From: Sulfitobacter sp. S223
GTDB taxonomy: Bacteria; Pseudomonadota; Alphaproteobacteria; Rhodobacterales; Rhodobacteraceae
Direction: 5' to 3'
Assembly: GCF_025143825.1 (NCBI RefSeq)
Contig: NZ_CP083560.1
Coordinates: 1,488,001-1,552,000 of the forward strand
Length of the DNA stretch: 64,000 nucleotides
Shown: positions 46,131-55,726 of the stretch, one piece after another
Layout: the number at the start of each line of letters is the position of its first letter
How positions within the stretch are numbered: position 1 is the stretch's first letter
The notes under the pieces: model-generated
Databases searched by the model: none
The model's input: the letters and a program-made list of their open reading frames with translations, nothing else
Told to the model about the DNA's origin: nothing
Made by a program: the position numbers and the translations under genes

Positions 46131-47723
46131 ATGGCACAGGGCATTTTGAGCGGTATTGTATTGGGCGCTGCCTTCAGTTTGGGTGTGGCAGGCGTGGTGT
46201 CGTTGGTCGTCCCGATTGAACCCCGGCCCGCACCGCAGCTTGGAACGGCAGAACCCGTCGCCGTCCCCGAAACTTCTATCGTGCAGCCGCGCGTAACGAT
46301 CACCGGCGATACCGGTAGCGCGCCTTTGCAGCCACAGACGAGCCTGCGCGAACCTGCCAGCGAAGAATCGCCGAACGAACCCGTTGCTGCAGCCAAGCCA
46401 CCGCAAATGGCAACACAGCTGGATGAGGCGGTTTCCGAACAGCCGCTCGAAGCCACGCAGGTTACGCCACCGACGTCTGAAAGCGCCGCTGTCGCCGTTC
46501 AGCCGCGGCCCTTGCCGCTGCAAGAAAGCAGCGAAACGGACACAACACTACAGGTTCCGCAAACGCTACCTCAGCCACAAACCGGCAGCGCGGCCAACTT
46601 GTCCGAACCGCTTCCAGTTCCTCCAACTGTGAGCGTACAGGCTGATGACGAATCCCCGGTTCTGCCCAACCCCCAAGCGTTGGCGCCGATGATCCCCGAT
46701 GACAGTGCCGATGCGGATGTGGTCGTACAGGGCATTGTGACCGAACCAGCCCCTTTGGAGCCACAGGCTGAAGACCCTGCCGAGGAGGTCGTTGTCGCAG
46801 TGGTGCCGCCAGAAACCCTAGCGCCACTACAGCCCCAGACCATTGAACCCGTGCCCGAGCCAGCGACACAAGCTGCTCCAAAACCAAGGATCTTGCCTGC
46901 GCCGGTAGGGCAATCCGCGTCTTTGGGCACGCCGGTGTTGCCAGGCGTCGGGACACCGGCAAATAGTCTGATTACCCGCGACGGACAAAGCGACGACGTT
47001 GAAACCCTGACCGAGACTGCGTCAGTTGACCCTTCCGAGGCGCCACCGATCCGACGCTATGCACAGCCTTTCGACAACCCCGAAGGCAAGCCGTTGATGG
47101 GTATTGTCTTGATGGACACAGGCGCCGATCTGGATGCCGCTGAAATCGGGCTGCCGGCGCTGTCGAGCTTTCCTTATCCGGTCAGTTTTGCTGTTGATGT
47201 GACCCTGCTTGATGCCGCCAAGCGGGTCGAGCGTTACCGCGCCGAAGGCTTTGATGTGCTGGCGATGGTAAACCTGCCCCAAGGCGCACGGCCTTCGGAT
47301 GCAGAGGTTTCATTGAGCGTGGCGCTCAACGGGATGCCGGAAATTGTTGGCGTGCTGGAAGGTACGGGCGAGGGGCTGCAAAGCAGTCGTGAAGTGGCCG
47401 ATCAGGTCACCCGCATCTTGCAAGCCAGCGGTCACGGACTGGTTACACAAAGCCGTGGTCTGAATTCGATGCCAAAGCTGGCCATCAAGGAAGGGGTACC
47501 CGCCGCGCCTGTCTTCCGTGATTTCGATGCAGAGGGCCAGCAGCCCCGCGTCATCCGCCGCTTTCTGGATCAAGCCGCGTTCAAGGCCGGGCAGGAAGGC
47601 GGCGTGATCATGCTGGGCCGTCTGCGCCCCGAAACGATCGAGGCGTTGCTGGTCTGGGGTTTGGCGGAGCGCGCAAATTCGGTGGCCTTGGCGCCGGTGT
47701 CCGCTGTCCTTTTGGCGCAGTAG
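46131..47723 (+). CDS. Divergent polysaccharide deacetylase-like protein with long Pro/Gln linker
   Basis: The 530-residue protein has an N-terminal hydrophobic anchor (residues 4-26), then about 270 residues rich in P, Q, E, T and V with no obvious fold. A C-terminal domain (about 325-530) resembles the COG2861 divergent polysaccharide deacetylase family (YibQ-like): GIVLMDTGADLDAAEIGLPA, then FPYPVSFAVDVTL. The usual DD and H metal ligands are not evident (MDTG in place of IDD), so the domain may be non-catalytic. Family members act in the periplasm; some are linked to cell division or the wall. No neighbour hints at its role. Confidence 0.75.
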   Translation: MAQGILSGIVLGAAFSLGVAGVVSLVVPIEPRPAPQLGTAEPVAVPETSIVQPRVTITGDTGSAPLQPQTSLREPASEESPNEPVAAAKPPQMATQLDEAVSEQPLEATQVTPPTSESAAVAVQPRPLPLQESSETDTTLQVPQTLPQPQTGSAANLSEPLPVPPTVSVQADDESPVLPNPQALAPMIPDDSADADVVVQGIVTEPAPLEPQAEDPAEEVVVAVVPPETLAPLQPQTIEPVPEPATQAAPKPRILPAPVGQSASLGTPVLPGVGTPANSLITRDGQSDDVETLTETASVDPSEAPPIRRYAQPFDNPEGKPLMGIVLMDTGADLDAAEIGLPALSSFPYPVSFAVDVTLLDAAKRVERYRAEGFDVLAMVNLPQGARPSDAEVSLSVALNGMPEIVGVLEGTGEGLQSSREVADQVTRILQASGHGLVTQSRGLNSMPKLAIKEGVPAAPVFRDFDAEGQQPRVIRRFLDQAAFKAGQEGGVIMLGRLRPETIEALLVWGLAERANSVALAPVSAVLLAQ

Positions 47724-48309
47724 TCCCGGCTTTTCTGTCGAAGTTTGACGAATTGCGGTGGTCCTTTCGGGGCTACGCCCGAGACCGCGTTTTCCGTTGA
47801 TAAAACACCAAGCAGTTAGGCCTGAGCAGTCCAGCTTTCGTTTCCTGGGTCCAAGGTCGAGACTGAAATTGTCTTACCTATGGGGCGCCGCGCAGGCAAA
47901 GGCGTCATATATCGTCTGTTTAAATGTATTCGTTCTAAAATCTTGTGACGTTCCAACGCTGGATCAGGCCAATTCTAATGTGTGGGCCTCGCAATCGCGG
48001 AACACCACAAAAACTGGTCGATCGATTAGTTTTCTATATCCTAATCACTCGATCAGCAATGGGAATGATCAGTTGAACAGTAATTTGATGGTTTCGATCG
48101 TGCGGGCAGAGCTTAGCTCAAGATCGCGTGCATGGTTGGAAGCCCTGCTACTGGTCTGACCGAGCATTAGATCTTGTGCTCAGGCTTGATGTGCTCAGCT
48201 CGCCAAGCTGTTGCGAATAAATTGTTGCTGCTTCCTATCCTTGTTTGAATGCGCCGCTTGATGTAGCAGGTATCATTCAACCAAGACCCCAAGAGCGGTT
48301 ACCCCGACC
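47724..48309. other. AT-richer gap without a convincing gene
   Basis: The 586 bp are visibly less GC-rich than the flanking genes. An open frame of 133 codons at 47758-48159 has untypical composition and no ribosome binding site, so I do not call it. No tRNA or strong hairpin was seen. The end of the stretch should hold the TetR gene promoter. Confidence 0.45.
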
Positions 48310-48933
48310 ATGACATCTAGATATGATGCAATTCTGGACGCTGCCCTCGTTGCCTTTACAAAGAAGGGCTACGATGGCGTAGGCTTGCGCGAAATTGCAA
48401 AGACGGCCGGTGTTGCGCAGGCAACGATCAACTATCATTTCGACACCAAAATGAAGCTGATGGAAGCGGTCATCGCGCGGGGATCAACGGTGACAATCAC
48501 ATCGCGTCTGAAAGAACTGGCCAAAGTGATGGAGGCTGAGGTTCCCGCAACGCTCGAAACCGTGGCAGGGGTGATTTTCAAGCCCTACAACCTGCCTCAT
48601 GATAACGCGTCGACGGACGAACGTGCATTTACACAGTTCATCGCCGCAACGGGTGCAGGCGCGAGCGATGATGCGAAGCGCGCGATCATGAAGGCCTATA
48701 ATGAAATGGCAGATGCCTTTATCGACGCCATTTTGGCGACCGATGAGGGATTTGATCGTTTGAGTGCCGCCAAAGCCTATCTTTATGCGTTACCGACGGG
48801 GATGTTCGCGATTGATCACGCCTTCCGAATTCCCATGTTGTCGAGATGCGACCCGGATGATGCCGGTGTCGAATTTTCATTCAGTGACCTGATCGCGTTT
48901 GTGTGCGCGGGGATGCGTGCCTTGAAGCCCTGA
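48310..48933 (+). CDS. TetR-family transcriptional regulator
   Basis: The 207-residue protein has an N-terminal TetR helix-turn-helix: AALVAFTKKGYDGVGLREIA and then KTAGVAQATINYHFDTKMKL (residues 11-50). The C-terminal ligand domain is not assignable. It has no divergent partner gene, so the target is unknown. The ribosome binding site is weak. A perfect 10-bp hairpin spans its stop codon. Confidence 0.88.
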   Translation: MTSRYDAILDAALVAFTKKGYDGVGLREIAKTAGVAQATINYHFDTKMKLMEAVIARGSTVTITSRLKELAKVMEAEVPATLETVAGVIFKPYNLPHDNASTDERAFTQFIAATGAGASDDAKRAIMKAYNEMADAFIDAILATDEGFDRLSAAKAYLYALPTGMFAIDHAFRIPMLSRCDPDDAGVEFSFSDLIAFVCAGMRALKP

Positions 48934-48947
48934 AAGAGCTTCAAGGC
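48919..48947 (+). terminator. Hairpin spanning the TetR gene stop codon
   Basis: GCCTTGAAGC and GCTTCAAGGC form a perfect 10-bp stem around a 9-nt loop that contains the TGA stop. The following sequence is only moderately T-rich (TACTTTCGCTTCC), so it is a weak or bidirectional terminator. Confidence 0.5.
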
Positions 48948-49101
48948 AATGTACTTTCGCTTCCTGTTGTAGAACCGCGAAGGGCTGTTTGATCAGAGGG
49001 GGGCAACAGCAATATCCAGGCCTGGGTAACCGATTTAATCAAAGGACGGAATCCTGCTAAGGGTTCTTTTCGACCTTCGAGCGTTAGTAAAACTCGGACA
49101 T

Positions 49102-50613
49102 CTAGTTGTTGCCAGTGCCATCAAAGCGCGATGCGTCTTCGGCAGCGCGACGGATGGCACCTGATTTATGCACGGTCTCCATGTATTCCGCCTCGGGGTC
49201 GCTGTCATAGACAACGCCGCCACCAGCCTGAATATACAGCGTCTGGTCTTTCACAACTGCGGTGCGCAGCGCGATACACATGTCCATGTCGCCACCCGCA
49301 CTGAAATAACCGACACCGCCGCCATAGACGCCGCGCTTTTCCGGCTCTAGTTCGTCGATGATCTCCATCGCACGGACCTTGGGCGCACCGGAGACAGTGC
49401 CTGCGGGCATGCCGGCAAAGAACGCATCCAAAGCATCACAATCGTCGCGCAATTCGCCCACCACATTTGAGACGATGTGCATGACGTGTGAATAGCGCTC
49501 CACGATGAATTCTTCGGTGGGGCGCACTGTGCCGATCTTGGCGACGCGGCCCACATCATTGCGGCCCAGATCGAACAGCATCAGATGCTCCGCCAGCTCC
49601 TTCTTGTCGGCCATAAGATCGGCCTCAAGTGCGCGGTCTTCTTCGGGCGTTTTGCCGCGCGGACGGGTGCCTGCGATGGGACGGATGGTAATTTCCTGCC
49701 CGAACACGCGCACCAGAATTTCAGGGCTTGCACCGACGACATGGAAGCCGCCGAAGTTGAAATAGAACATGAACGGCGACGGGTTGGTGCGGCGCAGCGA
49801 CCGGTACAGCGCAAAAGGCGGCTGATGGAATTCCTGCGCCCAGCGTTGGGAAGGCACGACCTGAAAGATATCACCGGCCTTGATGTATTCCTGCGCCTTG
49901 AGCACCGCCTCTTTGTAGGCATCCTTGGTGAAGTTGCTGACAGGTTCGGTCGTAGGGGCAGCATCGCCTAGATCGCGGGAAGTACCCGCAGGGCTGCGTT
50001 CCAGATCGCGCACAGCGTCCATGACACGCTCTGCCGCTTGTGCATAGGCTGCGCGCGCGCTTTGGCCTTTGGTCACCCATGCGGGGGACACTACAGTGAC
50101 CTCGCCTTTCACACCGTCCAGCACGGCAATCACCGATGGACGCAGCATGACGGCATCCGGCAGGCCAAGAGGGTCTGGATTGATATCGGGCAGACGTTCC
50201 ACCAGACGGATCATGTCATACCCCAGATAGCCGAAAAGACCCGCAGCTGCTTGTGGCAGATCATCAGGAAGGTCGATTTTGCTTTCGGCGATAAGACCGC
50301 GCAGGGCGTCTAACGGGTTGCCCGTGATTTGCGTGTATGCGTCAGGATCATACCGCGCCGAGCGGTTCACCTCGGAGGAGGTCCCCCGGCAACGCCAGAT
50401 CAGATCAGGCTTCATCCCGATGATCGAGTAGCGTCCGCGCACCTCTCCGCCGGTCACGGATTCCAGCATAAATGCGTTTTCCGCCGCGCCGCCCAGTTTG
50501 AGCATCAGGGAAACCGGCGTGTCCAGATCGGCGGCCAGACGGGTGTAGACCACCTGATGGTGACCCGCTGCGTAGCGGGCCGCGAAGCTTTCAAAATCGG
50601 GTGTCAGGGACAT
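49102..50613 (-). CDS. trpE: Anthranilate synthase component I
   Basis: The 503-residue enzyme converts chorismate and ammonia to anthranilate. The N-terminal regulatory domain includes LESVTGGEVRGRYSIIG with the tryptophan-binding LLES-like motif (MLESV). Catalytic blocks include IRPIAGTRPRGKTPEEDRAL, YSHVMHIVSNV, GTVSGAPKVRAMEIIDELE and IQAGGGVVYDSDPEAEY. It starts one base after the stop of the PpiD-like gene, so the two are coupled. Its amidotransferase partner trpG is 3 kb away in another operon. Confidence 0.97.
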   Translation of the reverse strand: MSLTPDFESFAARYAAGHHQVVYTRLAADLDTPVSLMLKLGGAAENAFMLESVTGGEVRGRYSIIGMKPDLIWRCRGTSSEVNRSARYDPDAYTQITGNPLDALRGLIAESKIDLPDDLPQAAAGLFGYLGYDMIRLVERLPDINPDPLGLPDAVMLRPSVIAVLDGVKGEVTVVSPAWVTKGQSARAAYAQAAERVMDAVRDLERSPAGTSRDLGDAAPTTEPVSNFTKDAYKEAVLKAQEYIKAGDIFQVVPSQRWAQEFHQPPFALYRSLRRTNPSPFMFYFNFGGFHVVGASPEILVRVFGQEITIRPIAGTRPRGKTPEEDRALEADLMADKKELAEHLMLFDLGRNDVGRVAKIGTVRPTEEFIVERYSHVMHIVSNVVGELRDDCDALDAFFAGMPAGTVSGAPKVRAMEIIDELEPEKRGVYGGGVGYFSAGGDMDMCIALRTAVVKDQTLYIQAGGGVVYDSDPEAEYMETVHKSGAIRRAAEDASRFDGTGNN

Positions 50614-50614
50614 C

Positions 50615-52459
50615 TTACTGGAAACTCACATTCACGGCATTTACAGCGCGTGGATCAATATTCTGGCCTGCACGCAGAAGGGTATCTTCGGAGAAGATGT
50701 CGAACAAACCACGCGCCAAAGCTTCGTTTTGCTGCTCGCGCAGAGTTGCAACTAGCGCTTGGGCCTCAGTGTTGTCTTTGTCGGCAGGCGTGATCGCATC
50801 CAACCGGACCAGAACAACGGTATCGCTGCCTTCCATAATCCGGATTTCTCCGACAGCCATTTCGAACACTTCGGCTGTGAAACCTGCGGGGGTTGCTGGC
50901 AGGAAGGCATTGCGCGTTTGCGTTTTCTCTTCACGCTGTGTCAAACCCTGCTCGGGCCATGTGGCGCCAGCCTCTGCTTCGGTCTTGGCGGTATCGGCGA
51001 TTGCGCGCAACTGTTGCACGATTGCGTCTGCACGCCACCGCTCTGCGACTTCTTCTGTCGCGTCTTCAAAGGTTGCTGGACGCTCAGGCAGTGCCTCATC
51101 CAGGCGCAGCGCAAAGATGCCGCCATCACCGAGTTGGTCGATCTTCGGAAAGTCGCCCTCGGCCACGGTCGCGGCCGCTTCGCGGAAGCCTTCGTAGGCA
51201 GCAAGATCATCGCTGCTGTCAACGGTCCAGTCGATCTGCCCGAGAACCATATCTGTCTGCTCTGCCAGTTCTTCGAGCGTGGCACCACCAGCGAGACGAT
51301 CGTCGAAATCTTCGGCCTGAGCTTCGACAATGCGAACCGCACGGTCAGCTGCCAGCGCATCGCGCAGTTCCGGCTCGGCCTGTTCAAAGCTGATGTTCTG
51401 CGCGGGCAGGACTGCGTTCACGCGGAACAGGGCAGGGCCAAGGCCCGTGGGGGCGGGGCCTGCGACGGTTCCAACCTCTGCCGCAAACACGGCTTCACCG
51501 GCTGCGCCAAGGTCGGCCAGATCTACGTCGCCCATGTCCACGTCGGACAACTGCAGATCGCGCTCCTCAACCAGTGCTTCGAAAGTTGTTCCGCCCACTT
51601 CAAGCGCTGCCGCAGCCTGATCTGCTGTTTCCTGATCGGCAAAGACCAACCGCTCGACCAAGCGCCGCTCGGGCTGGATGTACTGCTCAGCGCGAGATTC
51701 GTATTCTGCGCGCAGGTCAGCCTCAGGCAGTTCTACCTCGTCGATGATATCGGTCGGGTTGAGCCATGCGTAAGTGATCTTTTTCGTCGCAGGCAGCACG
51801 AAGCTTTCGGCGTTTGCATCGAAATAGGCCCTGAGCGTTTCGGCGTCCGGCTCTTCCAGTGGTGTCTCAAGGGATGTTTCATCTAGCAGGACCCACGTGA
51901 AATCACGCTTTTCACTGATGTAGCTGACAAGCGTTTCCGCATAGGCGGCGGGCATTTCAACGCCGCTAAGGATCGCGCCTTGTAGCAGCTGGCGTGCGGT
52001 TTCTTCGCGCAGGCTGGTTTCGAAGTCGGCTTCGTTCAGGCCGGCAGAACGCAGCGATTGCGCATAGCCTTCACGGTCAAAAGAGCCGTCAACGCCTTGA
52101 AACGCCGGAATTTCAAGAATGCGCTCGCGCAGAACTTCATCGCCAATCGACAAACCCATCAGCGTGGTTTCGTGGTCCAGGGCGCGGTCGCGCAGCAGGC
52201 GTTGCAGGACTGCACGGTCCAGACCCAATTGCTGGGCCTGAGCAAAGCTCATGTTGCTACCTGTCTGGCGGCTGATCGCATTAAGCTCTTGCTGGACCTG
52301 ACGCGCATAGGTGTCTACCGCGATAGGCTTGTCACCCACCGATCCGATTGTGCGGATGTTGCCGCTAAGGTTCACCGCGCCGAAGCCGCCCAAACCCAAA
52401 AAGAGCAGAGCCATAAGGATCCACATTGCGGTTTTGCCGACGCTTGATTTCTTGGCCAT
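50615..52459 (-). CDS. PpiD/SurA-like membrane-anchored peptidylprolyl isomerase
   Basis: The start at 52459 (MAKKSSVGKTAMWILMALLF) gives 614 residues. One transmembrane helix (about 11-31) anchors a large periplasmic part. The SurA_N-type chaperone domain spans about 40-190 and a parvulin-like rotamase domain about 255-375, here weakly conserved (RRLVERLVFADQETADQAAA). It likely helps fold outer-membrane and secreted proteins. It begins 65 bp after the aminotransferase stop, across a weak hairpin, and ends one base before trpE, which is a common alphaproteobacterial arrangement. Confidence 0.88.
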   Translation of the reverse strand: MAKKSSVGKTAMWILMALLFLGLGGFGAVNLSGNIRTIGSVGDKPIAVDTYARQVQQELNAISRQTGSNMSFAQAQQLGLDRAVLQRLLRDRALDHETTLMGLSIGDEVLRERILEIPAFQGVDGSFDREGYAQSLRSAGLNEADFETSLREETARQLLQGAILSGVEMPAAYAETLVSYISEKRDFTWVLLDETSLETPLEEPDAETLRAYFDANAESFVLPATKKITYAWLNPTDIIDEVELPEADLRAEYESRAEQYIQPERRLVERLVFADQETADQAAAALEVGGTTFEALVEERDLQLSDVDMGDVDLADLGAAGEAVFAAEVGTVAGPAPTGLGPALFRVNAVLPAQNISFEQAEPELRDALAADRAVRIVEAQAEDFDDRLAGGATLEELAEQTDMVLGQIDWTVDSSDDLAAYEGFREAAATVAEGDFPKIDQLGDGGIFALRLDEALPERPATFEDATEEVAERWRADAIVQQLRAIADTAKTEAEAGATWPEQGLTQREEKTQTRNAFLPATPAGFTAEVFEMAVGEIRIMEGSDTVVLVRLDAITPADKDNTEAQALVATLREQQNEALARGLFDIFSEDTLLRAGQNIDPRAVNAVNVSFQ

Positions 52460-52498
52460 GACAGGTGCCCCCAAAAGCTGTTTGGGACTGTCTAAGGG

Positions 52499-52518
52499 CT
52501 TGGCCCCAGAGGGGCAAG
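52499..52518 (-). terminator. Weak hairpin between the aminotransferase and ppiD-like gene
   Basis: CTTG-GCCCC and GGGGC-AAG pair with one bulged base around a 3-nt loop, directly after the aminotransferase stop. No T-run follows, so it may only attenuate read-through. Confidence 0.35.
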
Positions 52519-52524
52519 AGGCTG

Positions 52525-53709
52525 CTATCTTAGCGGCAGATCAAGAGTCTCTAGCCGTTCGAACAGTGCCGCGATGCCGGCGGCATCCAGATTGGCAAAA
52601 GCGATGCGCAACTCTTTATCGCCTGCGCTATTATTTTCGGGATAGAACATTGTTCCCGGCAGGCACAAAACCCCGGCCTCGCGCACCATTAGCGGCGCAA
52701 GTTCGGCGCTGGCGTGCGCGAAGGGGTGCTGCATATACGCGAAATAGCCGCCCAGCCCCAACAGCTTCCATCCTTTGGCCGCCAGCTTCGGCATATGCTC
52801 GGTTATGGCTGCGCGGCGGGTCAGAATTTCATCCCGTTCGCCCGAAAGCCATTGGTCAAGGTTCTGCATCCCCCATAGTGCTGCATGTTGGCCGACCTGA
52901 CTGGGGCAGATGGTAACGGTATCAAGGAATTTCTCGATCTCGGCCAGCCGTTCGCTTGACGCTATAATTGCGCCAAGGCGATGGCCCGTCAGGCGATAAG
53001 CTTTGGAGAAAGAATAGAGGTGGATCAGTGTCTGGTCCCAATCATCGCGTTTGAACAGGCTATGGGGCAGGCCCGTGCTTGCGTGAAAATCGCGGTAGGT
53101 TTCATCCACAATCAGCGCGATGCCGCGGGATTTGGCGATGTCATAAAAGGCGGTTACCAGATCATCGGGGTATTCAGCACCAGTGGGATTGTTCGGTGTC
53201 ACCAACACAATTGCGCGCGTGCGCGGGGTGATCAGCTTGGCCGCATCCCACGGGTCGGGCATCATATCGCCCTCACAGACCAGCGGCACGGCCTTCGCGC
53301 CCGCCATATCCAGCCACATCTTATGGTTAAAGTACCACGGAACCGGCACGATCACTTCGTCGCCTTCGGCACATAGCGCCGAGATCGCAGCAGCAAAGGC
53401 TTCGTTGCAGCCCGAGGTCATGGCAACCTGAGACGCGTCAACCGTGCCATCATAGATTTTGGACGTGCGCGCTGCCAGCTCGGTTCTTATCTCCGGCAGG
53501 CCCAGAACCGGCCCATAAAGGTGCACGGAATCATCATTTAGCACAGCATCGGCCATGGCGCGGCGCATGTCAGGATGCGGTGGTTCGACCGGTGCGGCCT
53601 GACTCACGTTAATCAGCGGACGCTCAGCTGTGAAATCAACGCCCTCAAGCCAGCGGCGGGCCTCCATAACGGGGGGGGGGAATGTGGTGGCTGTACGGGG
53701 GAGCGTCAT
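52525..53709 (-). CDS. Aminotransferase class I/II
   Basis: The 394-residue PLP enzyme begins at the ATG at 53707-53709. VTPNNPTGAEYPDDLVTAFY and IVDETYRDFH bind the cofactor, and the Schiff-base lysine lies in YSFSKAYRLTGHRLGAI (about residue 234). CLPGTMFYPENN and ELRIAFANLD close the fold. The substrate is unknown. Codons 10-13 (FPPP) lie on a run of ten C residues (G10 on the plus strand at 53671-53680), a slippage-prone tract. A second in-frame ATG follows it by 3 bp. Confidence 0.9.
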   Translation of the reverse strand: MTLPRTATTFPPPVMEARRWLEGVDFTAERPLINVSQAAPVEPPHPDMRRAMADAVLNDDSVHLYGPVLGLPEIRTELAARTSKIYDGTVDASQVAMTSGCNEAFAAAISALCAEGDEVIVPVPWYFNHKMWLDMAGAKAVPLVCEGDMMPDPWDAAKLITPRTRAIVLVTPNNPTGAEYPDDLVTAFYDIAKSRGIALIVDETYRDFHASTGLPHSLFKRDDWDQTLIHLYSFSKAYRLTGHRLGAIIASSERLAEIEKFLDTVTICPSQVGQHAALWGMQNLDQWLSGERDEILTRRAAITEHMPKLAAKGWKLLGLGGYFAYMQHPFAHASAELAPLMVREAGVLCLPGTMFYPENNSAGDKELRIAFANLDAAGIAALFERLETLDLPLR

Positions 53710-53765
53710 TGGTATGTCCAAAGGTTGGAGGAAGCCGGATCGGGTGTAAGGAATAGAGAGGATTG

Positions 53766-54287
53766 TCAGTCTTTGCCGCGATACGGTTCGACATATTGCA
53801 GAGCCATGTCCCACGGGAAGAAAATCCACGTGTCTTGGGAAACACCGGTGATGAAAGTATCCACCATTGGTTCCCCTGCGGGTTTTGCATAAACCGTGGC
53901 AAAATGGGCATTAGGGTAGAGGCTGCGCACCAGTTCAAGCGTCTTGCCGCTGTCTACAAGGTCGTCAACGATCAGAATGCCGGTGCCATCGCCCATCATC
54001 TCTGTGTCCGGGGATTTCAGAACGCGCGCCTCGCGGCGCTCATCCGCTTTGCCGCCGCCGGAGTGGTAGGATACCACGGAAATTGTATCGACGGTACGAA
54101 TGTCCAGCTCCCGTGCGACGATCATCGCGGGGGCCATGCCACCACGGGTGATCGCGACGACAGCACGCCATGCCCCGTCATCGGGACCTTTGCCGTCCAA
54201 CCGCCAAGCCAGCGCGCGGCTGTCGCGGTGGATCTGGTCCCAGCTGATGTGAAAGCCCTTTTCATGAGGGAGACGGGTATCTGACAT
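53766..54287 (-). CDS. gpt: Xanthine phosphoribosyltransferase
   Basis: The 173-residue enzyme salvages xanthine and guanine. The PRPP-binding motif is [17 protein letters not shown] (about residues 100-116). [20 protein letters not shown] holds the pyrophosphate-binding loop. The C-terminal [13 protein letters not shown] is typical of bacterial Gpt. It starts 5 bp after the LysE-family gene stop on the same strand, so they are co-transcribed. Confidence 0.94.
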   Translation of the reverse strand: MSDTRLPHEKGFHISWDQIHRDSRALAWRLDGKGPDDGAWRAVVAITRGGMAPAMIVARELDIRTVDTISVVSYHSGGGKADERREARVLKSPDTEMMGDGTGILIVDDLVDSGKTLELVRSLYPNAHFATVYAKPAGEPMVDTFITGVSQDTWIFFPWDMALQYVEPYRGKD

Positions 54288-54292
54288 GGGAA

Positions 54293-54895
54293 TTACCTTT
54301 GCAGCAGAAGTTTCAGGCCCAAGCCGCCCAAGAGTAGGGCAGCAGTGCGGTCAATAACGGTTTTCGCCCGCAAAAAGCGGGCGCGAGCGACAGGCGCAGT
54401 TAGGATGAAGGCGCATGCCGTATAGAACAGGATTTCCAAAGTCAGGTGATTGAGCGTGATGAAGGCAATCTCGCTCCCCGCAAGGTCGGGCGGAAACACA
54501 ACGACCAGCACCGCGGCGGCAAAAAGAACAGACTTTGGATTGCCCAGATTAACCAGAAAGCCATCAATGAAAGCGCGGCCTTGCGCTTTTGGCGCGTCGC
54601 ACAATGGGGTGGCCGCGCCGCGCCATGTCTTGATTGCCAGATAGATCAGGTAGACCGCGCCGCCAACTTTGAGCACCGCAAAGGCCCACGGAAACAAGGC
54701 AAAGATCGCGTCCATCCCAAGTAGGGCGGCCAGCGTCCAAAGGCTGGCCATCACACCCAGTCCAAAACCTGTTGCGATGCCCGCGCGCCGCCCGTTGGAA
54801 ACAGAACTGCGCACGGCCATCAGAAAAGCCGCACCGGGACTGAGGATCGAAATGACCAGCACGGCATTAAAGGCAAGGAGATGGTCCAGTGTCAT
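54293..54895 (-). CDS. LysE-family amino-acid exporter
   Basis: The 200-residue membrane protein has about six hydrophobic helices. The family signature is [20 protein letters not shown] (about residues 18-37), matching the PGP..L.....S...G region of LysE/RhtB exporters. [19 protein letters not shown] (about 115-133) is the conserved NPK motif. The exported compound is not predictable. It lies between fabI and gpt on the same strand (24 bp and 5 bp gaps). Confidence 0.92.
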   Translation of the reverse strand: MTLDHLLAFNAVLVISILSPGAAFLMAVRSSVSNGRRAGIATGFGLGVMASLWTLAALLGMDAIFALFPWAFAVLKVGGAVYLIYLAIKTWRGAATPLCDAPKAQGRAFIDGFLVNLGNPKSVLFAAAVLVVVFPPDLAGSEIAFITLNHLTLEILFYTACAFILTAPVARARFLRAKTVIDRTAALLLGGLGLKLLLQR

Positions 54896-54919
54896 CGCAG
54901 ACGGCCCTTTGCGAAATTG

Positions 54920-55726
54920 TTAGCCCTTGGCCATGTCGGGCGCATCAACCGCCTTCATGCCAACCACGTGGTAGCCTGCGTCGACATGCAGGTTCTCGCC
55001 TGTGGTGCCAGACCCAAGATCCGACAGCAGATACAGGGCAGATTTGCCGACCTCTTCGATGGTGACATTGCGGCGCAGGGGCGAGTTATACTCGTTCCAC
55101 TTCATAATGTAGCGGAAATCACCAATGCCGGAGGCAGCAAGTGTTTTGATCGGACCGGCGGAAATGGCGTTCACGCGGATGCCGTCCTTGCCCAGATCTT
55201 CGGCCAGATATTGCACGGAGGCTTCAAGGGCGGCTTTTGCCACGCCCATGACGTTATAATGTGGCATGACTTTTTCTGCACCATAATAGGTGAGCGTCAG
55301 GCAGGAGCCGCCGTTCTTCATCATCTTTTCGGCGCGTTGAACAACGGCTGTGAAAGAGTAGACAGAGATATCCATGGACAGGGCGAAATTTGCGCGGCTG
55401 GTATCGACGTAGCGCCCGCGCAGCTCGTTCTTGTCGGAAAAGCCGATGGCATGCACAATAAAGTCCAGTGAATCCCATTTTTCGGCGAGACCTTCAAAGA
55501 GCGCATCAATGGAGGCTTCGTCGCCCACGTCACACGGCAGGACGATGTCCGAACCCAACTGGGCGGCCAGCGGATCAACCCGCTTTTTCAGCGCATCCCC
55601 TTGATAGGAGAAAGCAAGCTGGGCACCGGCATCGGCCAATTGCTTGGCAATGCCCCAAGCGATTGATTTGTCGTTGGCCAATCCCATGATCAGCCCCCGC
55701 TTGCCTGCCATAAGGTTGTTCGACAT
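54920..55726 (-). CDS. fabI: Enoyl-ACP reductase (NADH)
   Basis: The 268-residue enzyme completes each fatty acid elongation cycle. GLANDKSIAWGIAKQLADAG is the FabI NADH-binding signature, distinct from general SDR proteins. The active site has YYGAEKVMPHYNVMGVAK, the Tyr-x6-Lys pattern. It is the triclosan-target type. It is first of a fabI-lysE-gpt run and divergent from pdxH. Confidence 0.96.
   Translation of the reverse strand: MSNNLMAGKRGLIMGLANDKSIAWGIAKQLADAGAQLAFSYQGDALKKRVDPLAAQLGSDIVLPCDVGDEASIDALFEGLAEKWDSLDFIVHAIGFSDKNELRGRYVDTSRANFALSMDISVYSFTAVVQRAEKMMKNGGSCLTLTYYGAEKVMPHYNVMGVAKAALEASVQYLAEDLGKDGIRVNAISAGPIKTLAASGIGDFRYIMKWNEYNSPLRRNVTIEEVGKSALYLLSDLGSGTTGENLHVDAGYHVVGMKAVDAPDMAKG

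Noticed and set aside
47758..48159. 133-codon open frame in the gap before the TetR gene
   Set aside because: It has no ribosome binding site, unusual composition and no motif; it may be chance.
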